Shown: piece after piece, positions 42,328 to 51,836 of the stretch | Layout: every line of letters starts with the position of its first letter | How positions within the stretch are numbered: the stretch's first letter is position 1 | Assembly: GCA_002349055.1 (NCBI GenBank) | Contig: DECD01000014.1 | Coordinates: 54,410-118,409, forward strand | Source: Bacteroidales bacterium UBA2939 | GTDB lineage: Bacteria; Bacteroidota; Bacteroidia; Bacteroidales; P3 | Reading direction: 5' to 3' | Length of the DNA stretch: 64,000 bases | Position numbers and translations under genes: made by a program | Notes under the pieces: model-generated | Seen by the model: the letters and a program-made list of their open reading frames with translations, nothing else | The model's database searches: none | What the model was told of the DNA's origin: nothing

Positions 42328-45228
42328 TTATTCGGCCTGGCCAGCGTCGGGGTTCTCCGGACGGAGGCTGACGGAGACGTAGTTCTTGAGGTTGATGTAC
42401 TTCTTGGCGAGGTCGCGCAGCTGCTCGGCGGTGATGCTGCGGACAATGTCCTCGTAGTGCGCAAGGTAGTCGCGGCTTTCGTTGTAGTAGTATTCGTTGC
42501 TGAGGGCGCCGAGCCAGTAGGAGTTGTTCTGGCGCTGTGTGCCGAAGTTGACAATCATCTGTTCCTTAACCTTGGTAAGGGTCTTGGTATCGGGGCCTTT
42601 TTTCTGGTACTGCTTGAGGATGTCGATGCAGTCTTTCTCGACCTTCTGGATTTTGTCGGGGTCGCAGCCGATGGAGAATTTCCAGCTGACTTGAGCCGTG
42701 GGAAGGCTCTGGCTCCACACGCCAACCGAGGGGGTGTAGGCATCGCCGTTCTTCTCGCGCACTTCCTCGAGCAGAGTGATTTCGAGGGCGTCGCTGAGGG
42801 CGATGATGGCTATGCGTGTTTCAGGGGTAAGGTCTTTGCGGTCGATGTTCATCTCGCCATAAATCTGGAGCTTGCCCTGGCGCTCAATGCCTTTCACTGC
42901 TTCAGCGTGGACGATGCCTTCGGCGAACTTGGCCGTGCGGTCAACGTAGTTCTCATGCTTCTGGCTGCCGTCGGCGGGCAGGTGGTTGAGGTAGCGGGCA
43001 ATGAGGTCGATGTCCTGGTCGGAGATGTTGCCCACAAAGAAGAAGACCTGGCTAGAGGCGTCGTGGAAACGCTCGCGGAAAATTTCGAGGGCATGGTCGG
43101 GGTCGATGGTGGCAATCTGTTCCTCGCTGGGAATGATAATAGTGCGTTTGTCGTTGGGGTAGATGGTTGTGTAGTACTTCTCCATGAAGGCCACCTGCGG
43201 GTTGTCGGCCACGAGCTTGATTTGGGTGCGGAGCTGCTCGATGTTGCGGGCAAAGAGGTCCTTGTCGGAACGCGGAGCAGTGTAGTAGAGGTTGATGAGC
43301 TGGAGGATGGTTTCGAGGTCGGCGGGTGCGCAGTTGGCATAGAATCCCTGACGCTCGTCGTCTATATACGGCGACACAGATCCAGTTGTGCCTTTCAGTT
43401 TCTTGGCGAGCTGGGTGGCGGTGAGGTCTGCAATGCCGGAGCCACCAATGAGGCTGACGGTGCTGGAGACGAGGAAGTAGTTGTCATCATCGTATAGCGA
43501 ACTGCCACCAAGGCCAAAGGACGACATGATAATCTGGTCGGCCTTGAAGTCGGTCTTTTTCACCACGAAGCGGACACCGTTGGGGCAGGTGTATTCCTTG
43601 TAGTCGAGCACCTTGTTCTCTTTTGTAACCTTAGGGGTAACGGCGGGCACCTCGTCGGTGAAGAGGGGCTTGTCCTGGAAGGTGTCCACCCAAGGTTCGG
43701 TCTTCACCTTCTTGTTGTCGGCGATGATACGGCGCATGGTGGCCTCGTCGGGCACGCGGTAGCCCTCGCGTTCGGGAGCGGTAAGGTAGAAGACGAGGTT
43801 GTCGTCGGTAATCCAGCTGGACACGGTGCGGTTGCACTCCTCAAGGGTAATCTCGGGGACAAACTCTTTGGCGTAGCGCCATTCCTGACGGACACCGGGG
43901 ATAACCTCTCCCTCGAGGAAGTGGCGGGTGTACTCGTCAGCCAAATCGTTGCTCTCGGTCTTGTCGGCCTCCTTGGCGGCGCGAGTGTACCACGAGAGGA
44001 GGTCCTCTTTCTGACGGTCAAGCTCTGACTGGAGGAATCCATGCTCATCGAGACGCTTCATCTCGGCCAGCAGCAAGGCGGCAGCCTCTTCGATGCGGTT
44101 CTCCTTGGGCGAGCAGCTGAGGGTGAAGTCGTCGGCCTCACGCACATAGTGAGCGATGAAACCGTTGTGGGCGGCGCCGGCACCCATCATGGGAGCCGTG
44201 GCTTTCTCACAGATATCGCCAAATCGCTCGTTAATCATGCTGGACACAAGGGAGTTGACAAAACCCTGGCGGAAGTCGCCAACAGTGCCCACGGGGGCTT
44301 TCGCGTGTTTCCAAACGAACGCCAGGCTTGTCGAGGTGGCCTCCTTGTCGGTGGCGATGGCTACGAGGGGTTCTTTGTTACCCTCAATGGTGAAGACGGG
44401 ACGCGGCTTGGGGTTCATGGCCTTGGCATGAACGCTGAAAACGTCGCGCACGCGCTGTTCCATAGCCTTGGCGCCCTTCTTTCCGCCATACTCGAAGTTC
44501 TGCAAATCGCCCACCACCACGATGGCTTGCTGGTCGGGACGGTACCAGTCGTTAAAGAAGTCGACGATGGCCTGGCGCTTGAAGTTCATGATGACCTCTT
44601 CCTTGCCGATGGGCAGGCGATCGGCATAGAGCGACCCCTGAAATACGATGGGGAAGGTCTTCTTGCGCATGCGGTCGCCGTGACCCACGCCACCGCGCCA
44701 CTCCTCGTGGATGACGCCGCGCTCGCTTTCAATCTCTTCCTGGTCGAAGAGGATGTTGCCGGCCCAGCCGTCGAGAATCTCTATACCCATCTTGACCATC
44801 TCGGGGTCGGTGCTGGGCATGTCGACATAGTAGACCGTCTGGTCGAAGCTGGTGTAGGCGTTGATGCCGCGACCAAACTCGATACCGTGTTCCTGGAGTT
44901 TCTTAATCATCGTGTTGTGGGGATAGCCTTTGATGCCGTTGAAGGCCATGTGCTCGCAGAAGTGGGCCAGGCCCTGCTGGTCGTCGCGCTCGAGGATGGA
45001 GCCGGCGTTGCTCACCAGACGGAACTGGATGCGTTCTTCGGGCTTCTTGTTGTCGCGGATGTAATAGGTGAATCCGTTGTCGAGGTGGCCGATGATGACT
45101 TTCTTGTCAACGGGCACCTTCTCGGTGAGGTCGGTCTTCTTCTCTGTCTTGCCGCCGGTGGGCAGCTGGGCCATAGCACTACCGCCGAGAAGCAAAGCGG
45201 TTAGCATGAGCCAGAATTTTACTTTCAT
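42328..45228 (-). CDS. M16-family (pitrilysin-like) zinc peptidase
   Basis: 966 residues, a fused two-half M16 protein. Signal peptide about 1-20. Inverted zinc motif HFCEH in QQGLAHFCEHMAFNG (about 83-97), with the third ligand Glu in ESERGVIHEEWRGGV (about 165-179). Four M16 domains are expected; the second half (from about 500) lacks HxxEH, as usual. It acts outside the cytoplasm, degrading peptides. Starts 6 nt after the GntR stop, so it is the last gene of the long minus-strand unit. Confidence 0.93.
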   Translation of the reverse strand: MKVKFWLMLTALLLGGSAMAQLPTGGKTEKKTDLTEKVPVDKKVIIGHLDNGFTYYIRDNKKPEERIQFRLVSNAGSILERDDQQGLAHFCEHMAFNGIKGYPHNTMIKKLQEHGIEFGRGINAYTSFDQTVYYVDMPSTDPEMVKMGIEILDGWAGNILFDQEEIESERGVIHEEWRGGVGHGDRMRKKTFPIVFQGSLYADRLPIGKEEVIMNFKRQAIVDFFNDWYRPDQQAIVVVGDLQNFEYGGKKGAKAMEQRVRDVFSVHAKAMNPKPRPVFTIEGNKEPLVAIATDKEATSTSLAFVWKHAKAPVGTVGDFRQGFVNSLVSSMINERFGDICEKATAPMMGAGAAHNGFIAHYVREADDFTLSCSPKENRIEEAAALLLAEMKRLDEHGFLQSELDRQKEDLLSWYTRAAKEADKTESNDLADEYTRHFLEGEVIPGVRQEWRYAKEFVPEITLEECNRTVSSWITDDNLVFYLTAPEREGYRVPDEATMRRIIADNKKVKTEPWVDTFQDKPLFTDEVPAVTPKVTKENKVLDYKEYTCPNGVRFVVKKTDFKADQIIMSSFGLGGSSLYDDDNYFLVSSTVSLIGGSGIADLTATQLAKKLKGTTGSVSPYIDDERQGFYANCAPADLETILQLINLYYTAPRSDKDLFARNIEQLRTQIKLVADNPQVAFMEKYYTTIYPNDKRTIIIPSEEQIATIDPDHALEIFRERFHDASSQVFFFVGNISDQDIDLIARYLNHLPADGSQKHENYVDRTAKFAEGIVHAEAVKGIERQGKLQIYGEMNIDRKDLTPETRIAIIALSDALEITLLEEVREKNGDAYTPSVGVWSQSLPTAQVSWKFSIGCDPDKIQKVEKDCIDILKQYQKKGPDTKTLTKVKEQMIVNFGTQRQNNSYWLGALSNEYYYNESRDYLAHYEDIVRSITAEQLRDLAKKYINLKNYVSVSLRPENPDAGQAE

Positions 45229-45234
45229 CTTGTA

Positions 45235-45573
45235 TTAATTGTTTAATAGGTTAAAATCAATTCCCAGCACCTGCATCCTTTGTTTAATGAGGGGCAGCTC
45301 CTCCTCGAGGAACTCGCGGCGTTGCTCGGCGAGAATTTTCTTCTTGGCGTCGGGGCTGACGAAATAACCCACACCGCGCCGGTTGTAGATGATTTCTTCG
45401 TTCTGCAACTGCTCGAAGGTGCGCATCACCGTGTTGGGGTTCACGCCCATCGACACGGCCACGTCGCGCACCGATGGCATGCGGTCGTCCTCGGCGGGCT
45501 CACCCTGGAGGATCTGCTCCATCAGCCGGTCGGCTATTTGCAGATATATCGGTTTCTGTTTCCTGAATTCCAT
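45235..45573 (-). CDS. GntR-family transcriptional regulator, YtrA type
   Basis: 112 residues: the short YtrA architecture, an N-terminal winged helix (about 5-72) with PIYLQIADRLMEQIL, DRMPSVRDVAVSMGVNPNTVMRTFEQLQ and IIYNRRGVGYFV, and a short helical C-terminus rather than a ligand domain. YtrA-type regulators commonly control ABC transporter operons that include them. Here ATPase and permease genes lie directly upstream in the same unit. A 22-nt palindrome at 52127-52148, at the promoter of that unit, is the obvious candidate target. Confidence 0.88.
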   Translation of the reverse strand: MEFRKQKPIYLQIADRLMEQILQGEPAEDDRMPSVRDVAVSMGVNPNTVMRTFEQLQNEEIIYNRRGVGYFVSPDAKKKILAEQRREFLEEELPLIKQRMQVLGIDFNLLNN

Positions 45574-45652
45574 AACATTTAGTTTTAGTTCTTAGTTTTG
45601 GTTCTTAGTTGTTGCGACTGCTTAAACTAACAACTGATAACTTAAACTTTTA

Positions 45653-46429
45653 TCAAATCTTCCCTTTGCAGCGGTTGAACTCGATGACGCGCATCTTGCG
45701 GCCCTGCGGGTCGGGGACGATGCGCATGCCTAGGTCGTCAAGCCATAGGCTGTCGTGCTGCCACAGCTTGTTGTCCATCTCGTGATACTCCATCTTCATG
45801 TCGGGGTCAACACTGGGGTCGAGGAGCACCGGCAAGTGATGCGTTAGCCGCAAACTGGCGGCGATATTTTCCACACTCTGAAAACTCTCCTCATACGATA
45901 CCTCGCCATCGCGCATCTGGACATGGAAAGTGGTTTTCGCGTCCTCTTCCTGAACATGCCTCTTTCTGGAGGAGAAACGAGCGGAATCGTAAACTTCTAG
46001 GATGCGCATAGGCTCATAGGTGGTGTCAGCACGAAGGATGCCTTTCTTCATCATGGCGTGCAGCAAAGGCGTATAGTCCTCGGGGGTTGTGGTGTCACGG
46101 TCGACGACCAAGTAGGTATAACCCGGCAGGAAGTCCTGCTTGCCATTGTCGTATTTATACAGGGTTGTCTCGTTTTCCGAGATGGAATTATTGGCCAGCC
46201 GAAGGGCTATCATCGGCACCGTGCCGGACATAACCATCGTGTCAAGATTCAGGTATTCTCTGACTGCGTGGCCGTGCTCAATCACGCCGTCCACATCCAT
46301 GTCCCACGACACCATGCGCATCGTGTAGCGCTCGGTCTCAATGGTCTCGTCAACGCCGCGGTTGAAATAGCAACCCGTTGCCATCAATCCAACCCAAACA
46401 GCCATCATTATCATTATCCGTTTCATCAT
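45653..46429 (-). CDS. Lipoprotein of unknown function in the ABC transporter unit
   Basis: 258 residues. Lipoprotein signal with lipid Cys at about 20 (ATGCYFN). Two beta-rich halves; no known domain recognised (segments ERYTMRMVSWDMDVDGVIEHG and RMRDGEVSYEESFQSVENI). Placed between permease and GntR genes, 33 nt after the permease gene, so it is presumably a component or target of the transporter system. The region from 45574 to 45652 holds TTAGTTCTTAG microrepeats. Confidence 0.65.
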   Translation of the reverse strand: MMKRIMIMMAVWVGLMATGCYFNRGVDETIETERYTMRMVSWDMDVDGVIEHGHAVREYLNLDTMVMSGTVPMIALRLANNSISENETTLYKYDNGKQDFLPGYTYLVVDRDTTTPEDYTPLLHAMMKKGILRADTTYEPMRILEVYDSARFSSRKRHVQEEDAKTTFHVQMRDGEVSYEESFQSVENIAASLRLTHHLPVLLDPSVDPDMKMEYHEMDNKLWQHDSLWLDDLGMRIVPDPQGRKMRVIEFNRCKGKI

Positions 46430-46461
46430 TCTTAATTCTTAATTTTTAATTCTTAATTCCT

Positions 46462-47292
46462 CTAGTACGGCATTTTCTTCAATCTGTGCCAGGTCAACCA
46501 GGTGAAGAGGGCAAAGATCACGACATTGAACCCGGTGGCAATGCCCATCGCCCAGTTCATCATATTCTCGGGACCCAGCTTGAAGATGGTGTCGTAGAAC
46601 CACTCCATGAAATCGGGATTCTTTATGAGCGACACAACGATGGGGATGGCGATGATGGTGAAGGCAAACTCCATCAGGTAGAGGATGAGGAAGGTGTAGA
46701 GCACCTTGTGCTTCTTGAAGAGTGTGGCGGCAAAGAGGAAGATGGCGGGCGTGGCGAAGAGGCTCGTATAGGTGGCGGCGGTGAGGAGCCAGCTGTGGAA
46801 GCCGGGGATGGTGTCGTCGTCCATGGGGATACGGGTGAAGAGGGGGAAGCCGCCGTCGCCCTGCCATAGCCACTCGTGGTAGGCGCCTGCGGGCATCAGG
46901 CGCAGGATGATGTCGAGCACCATGCTTCCCAGATAAGTCACCATGGGAGCCACGATGAAGGTGAAGAAAAGCATGCTGAGGAATTTCTCCAGCTTGGAGG
47001 CCGGCAGCATGGCATAGTAGATACCTTCGTTGCGGAGGTTCATGGTGCGGTAGAGGCGCGACGGCAGCATAAGAGCGGCCAACGAGGAGACGACCATGAT
47101 CATCACCACGCGGTAGTTGGGGGCAATGACGGCGGTACGGTCGATGACCAGCGCCAGCAGCCACACGGCGAAGGGCAGCGACGCCAGCACAATCATCGTC
47201 GTGCCGAACATCGGCCACAGGTTGCAAAAGTCTTTCTTGACAACTTTGCAGAAACGGTTCCAATCAAACTTGTTATTCATAGCATTTATCAT
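46462..47292 (-). CDS. ABC transporter permease-like membrane protein (second of two)
   Basis: 276 residues with about six hydrophobic segments. Shares with the next gene upstream the motif YYAMLPASKLEKFLSMLFFTFIVAPMV (about 90-116), so the two are paralogues and likely form the membrane half of the transporter with the ATPase gene before them. The substrate is unknown. It starts 1 nt after the preceding permease stop. Confidence 0.8.
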   Translation of the reverse strand: MINAMNNKFDWNRFCKVVKKDFCNLWPMFGTTMIVLASLPFAVWLLALVIDRTAVIAPNYRVVMIMVVSSLAALMLPSRLYRTMNLRNEGIYYAMLPASKLEKFLSMLFFTFIVAPMVTYLGSMVLDIILRLMPAGAYHEWLWQGDGGFPLFTRIPMDDDTIPGFHSWLLTAATYTSLFATPAIFLFAATLFKKHKVLYTFLILYLMEFAFTIIAIPIVVSLIKNPDFMEWFYDTIFKLGPENMMNWAMGIATGFNVVIFALFTWLTWHRLKKMPY

Positions 47293-47293
47293 T

Positions 47294-48013
47294 TTAATAA
47301 CTCATTTTTTTCATCTTGTTCCAGCCAAGGAATCCCATGAGGACGGTCACCAGAGCCTGTGCGGCAAATATGGCCCAGAGAACGGCTTCGTTTTCCAAAT
47401 CAATGAATAGTATAAATCCGAGGAGTTCGCCTCCCATCATCCATGCCCAAGCCAGGAGGCACATCAGCCTGCGACCGGATTGGTTCCGTATGGCATTGGC
47501 ATAGATTATTCCCAAGGTGGGTCCCACGAAGGCCATCACGCAGTTGCACAGCAACGGTAGATTAACATATTGCCACACGCCTGATTGCCACATGTATCCA
47601 TGGTAGAAAGGCATGTGTACCGCCGTGAGCAGGGAGTCGAATGCCACGTTGCCGACTATCATCGCCAACGGCGCCAAAACCAGCGAGAGCAATGCAATCG
47701 AGAGGTACTTCTCGCACTTGCTGGCCGGCAGCATGGCGAAGTAGATATCGCCACGCTTTTGCTTGCGGGCAACACCGGCATAAAGCTGCAAGGGTATCTG
47801 CGAAGCAAGGAAGAGCGACATAACGCCAGCCATTACTATGCGGTAACCGACACCTTCATTCTGTCCGGTCAAACCTTGAGCCAACATCATTATCGGGACA
47901 AACAACAGTTCGCCTGCCATTTCTGCACCCATTCCGCTGTAGCTCAACGAAAGACGCTTCACGTCGTGTTTCAACAGCTTTCCGAAACGATGAATGTCAA
48001 ACGAGTTATTCAT
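47294..48013 (-). CDS. ABC transporter permease-like membrane protein (first of two)
   Basis: 239 residues, about six hydrophobic segments, with YFAMLPASKCEKYLSIALLSLVLAPLA (about 92-118) matching its paralogue downstream. It lies 20 nt after the ATPase gene. ABC-2-like exporters of this kind in Bacteroidota often sit under YtrA-type GntR control. Substrate not deducible. Confidence 0.8.
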   Translation of the reverse strand: MNNSFDIHRFGKLLKHDVKRLSLSYSGMGAEMAGELLFVPIMMLAQGLTGQNEGVGYRIVMAGVMSLFLASQIPLQLYAGVARKQKRGDIYFAMLPASKCEKYLSIALLSLVLAPLAMIVGNVAFDSLLTAVHMPFYHGYMWQSGVWQYVNLPLLCNCVMAFVGPTLGIIYANAIRNQSGRRLMCLLAWAWMMGGELLGFILFIDLENEAVLWAIFAAQALVTVLMGFLGWNKMKKMSY

Positions 48014-48033
48014 TTTTCTTTTAAACTATTTAA

Positions 48034-48861
48034 CTACTTGAACAGTTCTCTAAACACATTCTTGTTCCTCAGCACGGCGTTGAAGAGGGCCTCGATGTTG
48101 ATCTGGCTCTCCTCGCCGGTGGTGTTGGGGATGACGTTGAGGTAGCCGCCGGGCTGCATCTCGCTGTAGAGGGCATCCTGACGCTGCTCGCCGCCATACT
48201 CGAAGAAGAGCTTCTCCTGGATGCGCTGCACGCTGGCGTCGAGCAGCACGGCGTTGTTGTTGAGGATGACGATGGGGTCGATGAGGTTCTCCACATCCTT
48301 CACCTGGTGGGTGGAGATGATGATGGTGTTCCTCTCCTCGAAGCGGCGGCTGAGAATTTGGCGGAACTGGGCCTTGCTGGGGATATCGAGGCCGTTGGTG
48401 GGCTCGTCGAAGAGCACATAGTCGGTACCCAGCGAGAGGGCGGCGGCGATGAGGCTCTTCTTCTGCTGGCCGAAGCTCATTTCCTTGAACTTGCGGTTGG
48501 GATCCACCTCAAACTCCTCCATCAGGTGGAGGAAGGTGCCCCAGGCATAGCCGGGATAGAAGGGTGCCAGCTCGTCAATGTACTGCTGGGGGGTGCGGCC
48601 GTCGGGCAGGCTCACCTCGTCGGGCAGGAAGACGATGCGCTGCAACATCTCGGGCAGGCGGTCCTGGCTGGTGAGGCCGTCCACGGAGCAGGTGCCCTCG
48701 GTAGGACGCAGCAAGCCGCAGATGAGTTTCAGCAAGGTGGTCTTCCCCACCCCGTTCTCGCCCAGCAGACCATAGATGCTGCCCTGCGGGAACGACAGGT
48801 TGATATTCGAGAAGACCGGAGTCTTCTTGTAACTGAAGTTTAGGTTTCTGATTTCTATCAT
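48034..48861 (-). CDS. ABC transporter ATP-binding protein
   Basis: 275 residues. Walker A GENGVGKTT (about 34-42), signature MSFGQQKKS (about 129-137), Walker B DYVLFDEPTNGLD (about 148-160) and the H-loop IISTHQVKD (about 185). The signature is FGQQ rather than SGGQ, as often in ABC-2 exporters. It powers the two permease proteins encoded next. The spacer to the upstream YbjQ gene (148 nt) holds two palindromic repeats of the SPLxxG type. Confidence 0.93.
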   Translation of the reverse strand: MIEIRNLNFSYKKTPVFSNINLSFPQGSIYGLLGENGVGKTTLLKLICGLLRPTEGTCSVDGLTSQDRLPEMLQRIVFLPDEVSLPDGRTPQQYIDELAPFYPGYAWGTFLHLMEEFEVDPNRKFKEMSFGQQKKSLIAAALSLGTDYVLFDEPTNGLDIPSKAQFRQILSRRFEERNTIIISTHQVKDVENLIDPIVILNNNAVLLDASVQRIQEKLFFEYGGEQRQDALYSEMQPGGYLNVIPNTTGEESQINIEALFNAVLRNKNVFRELFK

Positions 48862-48871
48862 AATTCATCCA

Positions 48872-48912
48872 GCCTCACCCCCAGTCCCTCTCCATGTGGA
48901 GAGGGGTGTGGG
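48872..48912. repeat. CTCCCCTCTCC / GGAGAGGGG palindromic repeat, copy 1
   Basis: CCTCACCCCCAGTCCCTCTCC and GGAGAGGGGTGTGGG flank a short loop. One of at least four intergenic copies; see 48974-49013 and 49361-49400. Related sequence is found in frame in porX. Confidence 0.8.
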
Positions 48913-48973
48913 TACCATGGCTGTCGGTTGTTTATTGGTTATACATTATTCGTTTGATAGTTTTACATTCTAC

Positions 48974-49013
48974 TCCCCTCTCCGTGCGGAGAGGGGCCGG
49001 GGGTGAGGCTATT
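48974..49013. repeat. CTCCCCTCTCC / GGAGAGGGG palindromic repeat, copy 2
   Basis: ACTCCCCTCTCCGTGCGGAG then AGGGGCCGGGGGTGAGGCT. Almost identical to copy 3. It lies just before the YbjQ stop on the minus strand and reaches into its last codons. Confidence 0.85.
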
Positions 49014-49320
49014 TGTATTTCACTGCCGTTCCGAACACCAGCACCTCGGCGGCCTGGGCCATGATGCTGTTGGTGGTGTAGCGCACGCCGATGATGGCGT
49101 CGGCCTCCATCTTCACGGCCTGGTCGACCATGCGCTGCGTGGCCTGCTCGCGGGCTGTCATCATCATGTCGGTGTAGCTCTTCAGCTCGCCGCCCACCAT
49201 GCTCTTCAGCCCCTGGCCGAGGTCGCTGAACATGTTCTTGGCACGGATGATGCTGCCGGAGACAACTCCCAATTCTTCATAATTCACACCCTGAAGGGTT
49301 TCTACTGTTACGATTTTCAT
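49009..49320 (-). CDS. YbjQ/UPF0145 family protein
   Basis: 103 residues, full family length. The pattern GSIIRAKNMFSDLGQGLKSMVGGELKSYTDMMMTAREQATQRM ... ADAIIGVRYTT (about 22-85) is characteristic of this small pentameric family, sometimes called heavy-metal-binding domain; its role is unclear. Flanked on both sides by the same palindromic repeat. Probably part of the GntR-controlled unit. Confidence 0.9.
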   Translation of the reverse strand: MKIVTVETLQGVNYEELGVVSGSIIRAKNMFSDLGQGLKSMVGGELKSYTDMMMTAREQATQRMVDQAVKMEADAIIGVRYTTNSIMAQAAEVLVFGTAVKYK

Positions 49321-49360
49321 TGTGTTGATATTTTTTTTTATTATTATTTTTTTTTCTATC

Positions 49361-49400
49361 TACTCCCCTCTCCGTTCGGAGAGGGGCCGGGGGTGAGGCT
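49361..49400. repeat. CTCCCCTCTCC / GGAGAGGGG palindromic repeat, copy 3
   Basis: ACTCCCCTCTCCGTTCGGAG then AGGGGCCGGGGGTGAGGCT. It differs from copy 2 by one base and ends at the stop of the barrel gene. Confidence 0.85.
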
Positions 49401-49401
49401 T

Positions 49402-51807
49402 TTAATTCTTCATATCCGTCGCTCCCTGACGTGCCTTGCTCTCCAGTTCCATCTTGCCGATGCGCCAGGTGAGGCCGACGCTGACGAAGCGCGAGTCGAA
49501 GCGGCGGCTGCCGGTGGTCTGGTAGGCGGGAGCCGTGGTGATGCTGCCGAATTCGGCCATGCCGAAGATATCGTTGACCGTGAGGTTGACACTCAGCTGG
49601 CGCTCGAAGAAGTCGGCGCTGGCACCGAAATCGATGCCCTTGTTGGCGTTGGTCAGGCTGTAGAGGCCCAGGCGCGGCGAGGTGTAGTGGGCATTGGCGA
49701 AGAGCTCGAGCCAGCCGCCCACCTTGGTCCACAGGTTGACGCGGGCGCTCCAGCTCCACTTGTTGTCCTTGAAACCGTCGTAGTCGTAGGCATAGTTGAA
49801 CACCGAGGCGTTCAGGCGGATGTTGAAGAAGCCGCTGGGACGGTACATGATGTTGGCCTCGAGACCCTCGGTGTGCGAGGAGCCGATGTTGACGGCCTTG
49901 GTGTAGTTGACCATATAGTCGAAGTAGGGGTCGGTGCCGGCAAGCGTCGTGGCACCAATCTCGTTGGTGTTGGCGCGGAAGTAGGCGTTGAGGCCGACAT
50001 TGCCGAAGCCCATCACGTATTTGTTGAAGGCGGCCTCCAGGTTGTGGGTGTAGCTCATCAGCAGGTTGGGGTTGCCGGTACGGTAAGAGTATTCTTCGTA
50101 GATGCGGAAGTCGGTATAGTCGAGCAGGTCTTCGCTGGCGGCGAAACGGCGGGTGTAGCTCAGGCTGTAGCTGGAGTAGTTCTTCGTCTGGTAGCTCAGG
50201 TGGATGCTCGGCACGATGCCGGGGAACGAGGTATCCATGTTCAACTTGTCGTTCAGTGCGTTGTGCTCCACATGACCATACAAGAACTTGTCCTCGAAAC
50301 GCAGGCCCAGCTTGGCAGTGAAGCCGCCCCAGCGCTTCTGACCCGTGACATAGGCGGCCGTCGAATAATAGGTACCCACGGCCTCGTAGGTGCGGTGGCG
50401 CATGTTGTCCCAGTCGCCCGAGGGCAGCAGGCTGTCGAGGCTCTCGCTGCTGTAGTTGCCGCCCACGCCCAGCTCGGCACCGGCCTCAATCTCGAAGTTG
50501 TTCTTCAGCGGGTGGGTGTAGTTCACCTCCATGCTGGCATTGGGGGCATAGGTGTCGGCATCGTTGTGGCGGCGGAAGTCGGTGCCCACCGCATAGTCGC
50601 GCCAGTTGTCGCTGTAGCCGTAGTTGCGATAGAAGAAGCCGTTGAAGCTGACACTCAGCTTGCGTCCCGTGGTGTCGAAACGCTTCTCGTACCATGCTCC
50701 GCCGTAACCGCCGTAGGTGGTGCCGTGATTCTTGATGGTGTCCAGGTAACTCAGGTTGCGCAGCGTGGGCTTGTACTCATAATACTGATAGTCGTTGTAG
50801 AGCGAGTTGCGGTCGCCGTAGGGCCAGGCACCCAGCCAGGCCGTGAGGCTGCTGGTGCTGTCGATGTTCCAGTTCACGTTGAAACCCATGTAGCCACCCC
50901 AGTAGGGCATCTTGACCTTGGTGTCGAATTTCTGGTAGCGGCTGGTGTCGCCAGTAGTGGGGTCTTTCAGGAGGCTCGTGCCGTCCTCTTCACCGTTGTG
51001 GTTACCGTAGTTGCCGGTGAGGTAGAAGTTGAAGTCCACCTTCTCGTTGGCCCACACGTAGGAGATCCACGGCGAGATGGCTGGCGTGGTGGTGGCACGC
51101 ACACCCACGCAGAGCAGCTCGTTGCGCGTAATCTTCTGGTTGGTGACAATGTTGATGACGCCGCCGCTGGTCGAATAGCGGGCCGAGGGGTTGGTGATGA
51201 CCTCGATGCGCTCGATGGCGTTGGCGGGCAACTGCTTGATATACTGCTTCAGGGCCTCCTCGTTCATGTGACTCGGACGGTCGTTAATCCATATCTCCAC
51301 GCTCGACACACCGCGCAGCGTGATGTTGCCCTCGGCGTCCACCTCCACACCGGGGGCGTTCTGCAGGGCGTCGCTGGCCGTACCCGTCTGGATGCTTGGG
51401 TCCTCGCTGGTGTTGTACATGTTCTTCTCGCCGTCCATCACATAGAGGGGCTTCTCGGCCACAATCTCCACCGTCTCCAGCAGCGTACCACCCTTGAGCT
51501 TAATCTCTAGATTTTCTAGATTTTCTAGTATATCTAGTTTCTCTAGATAAGTTCCATATCCCACGCAGCTGGCCTGCAACAGGTAGCTGCTGGGCTTAAC
51601 GTCCTTGATTTCAAACTTGCCGTCGAAGTCGCTCGCATCGCCGCGCACGAAGACGGTGTCGGTGGAGCGCATCAGGCCCACGTTGACCAGAGGCAGCGCC
51701 TCGCCGGTCTTGGCGTCGCTCACCGAACCCTTGACCTTGACATTCTGTGCCTCGACCGAGGCCATCGTGGCGACCATCGCCAACAGAGCAAAAACGATCT
51801 TTTTCAT
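49402..51807 (-). CDS. TonB-dependent-receptor-like outer membrane beta-barrel protein
   Basis: 801 residues. Signal peptide about 1-20 (ends VEAQ), carboxypeptidase-regulatory-like domain about 22-95 (VKGSVSDAKTGEALPLVNVGL), a plug-like region about 110-225 (LQNAPGVEVDAEGNITLRGVSSVEIWINDRP), then a barrel of many aromatic strands to the end. This matches the outer-membrane barrel family 3 group of Bacteroidota, which lacks clear SusD partners. Residues about 88-101 (EKLDILENLENLEIK) come from a CTAGATTTTCTAGATTTTCT repeat and look inserted. It lies between the small membrane-protein gene and YbjQ. The ligand is unknown. Confidence 0.88.
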   Translation of the reverse strand: MKKIVFALLAMVATMASVEAQNVKVKGSVSDAKTGEALPLVNVGLMRSTDTVFVRGDASDFDGKFEIKDVKPSSYLLQASCVGYGTYLEKLDILENLENLEIKLKGGTLLETVEIVAEKPLYVMDGEKNMYNTSEDPSIQTGTASDALQNAPGVEVDAEGNITLRGVSSVEIWINDRPSHMNEEALKQYIKQLPANAIERIEVITNPSARYSTSGGVINIVTNQKITRNELLCVGVRATTTPAISPWISYVWANEKVDFNFYLTGNYGNHNGEEDGTSLLKDPTTGDTSRYQKFDTKVKMPYWGGYMGFNVNWNIDSTSSLTAWLGAWPYGDRNSLYNDYQYYEYKPTLRNLSYLDTIKNHGTTYGGYGGAWYEKRFDTTGRKLSVSFNGFFYRNYGYSDNWRDYAVGTDFRRHNDADTYAPNASMEVNYTHPLKNNFEIEAGAELGVGGNYSSESLDSLLPSGDWDNMRHRTYEAVGTYYSTAAYVTGQKRWGGFTAKLGLRFEDKFLYGHVEHNALNDKLNMDTSFPGIVPSIHLSYQTKNYSSYSLSYTRRFAASEDLLDYTDFRIYEEYSYRTGNPNLLMSYTHNLEAAFNKYVMGFGNVGLNAYFRANTNEIGATTLAGTDPYFDYMVNYTKAVNIGSSHTEGLEANIMYRPSGFFNIRLNASVFNYAYDYDGFKDNKWSWSARVNLWTKVGGWLELFANAHYTSPRLGLYSLTNANKGIDFGASADFFERQLSVNLTVNDIFGMAEFGSITTAPAYQTTGSRRFDSRFVSVGLTWRIGKMELESKARQGATDMKN
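51506..51550. repeat. In-frame CTAGATTTT repeat in the barrel gene
   Basis: CTAGATTTTCTAGATTTTCT then AGTATATCTAGTTTCTCTAG: four to five CTAGA units. It encodes a Leu/Glu/Asn-rich segment absent from the family pattern and has a base composition unlike the surrounding codons. Confidence 0.65.
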
Positions 51808-51836
51808 AACTATTATATATTAATAACTATTATCTT

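Noticed and set aside
49003..51510. An 835-codon plus-strand frame
   Set aside because: Antisense to the TonB-type barrel and YbjQ genes, Val/Gly/Ala-rich without motifs; a shadow of high-GC coding sequence.
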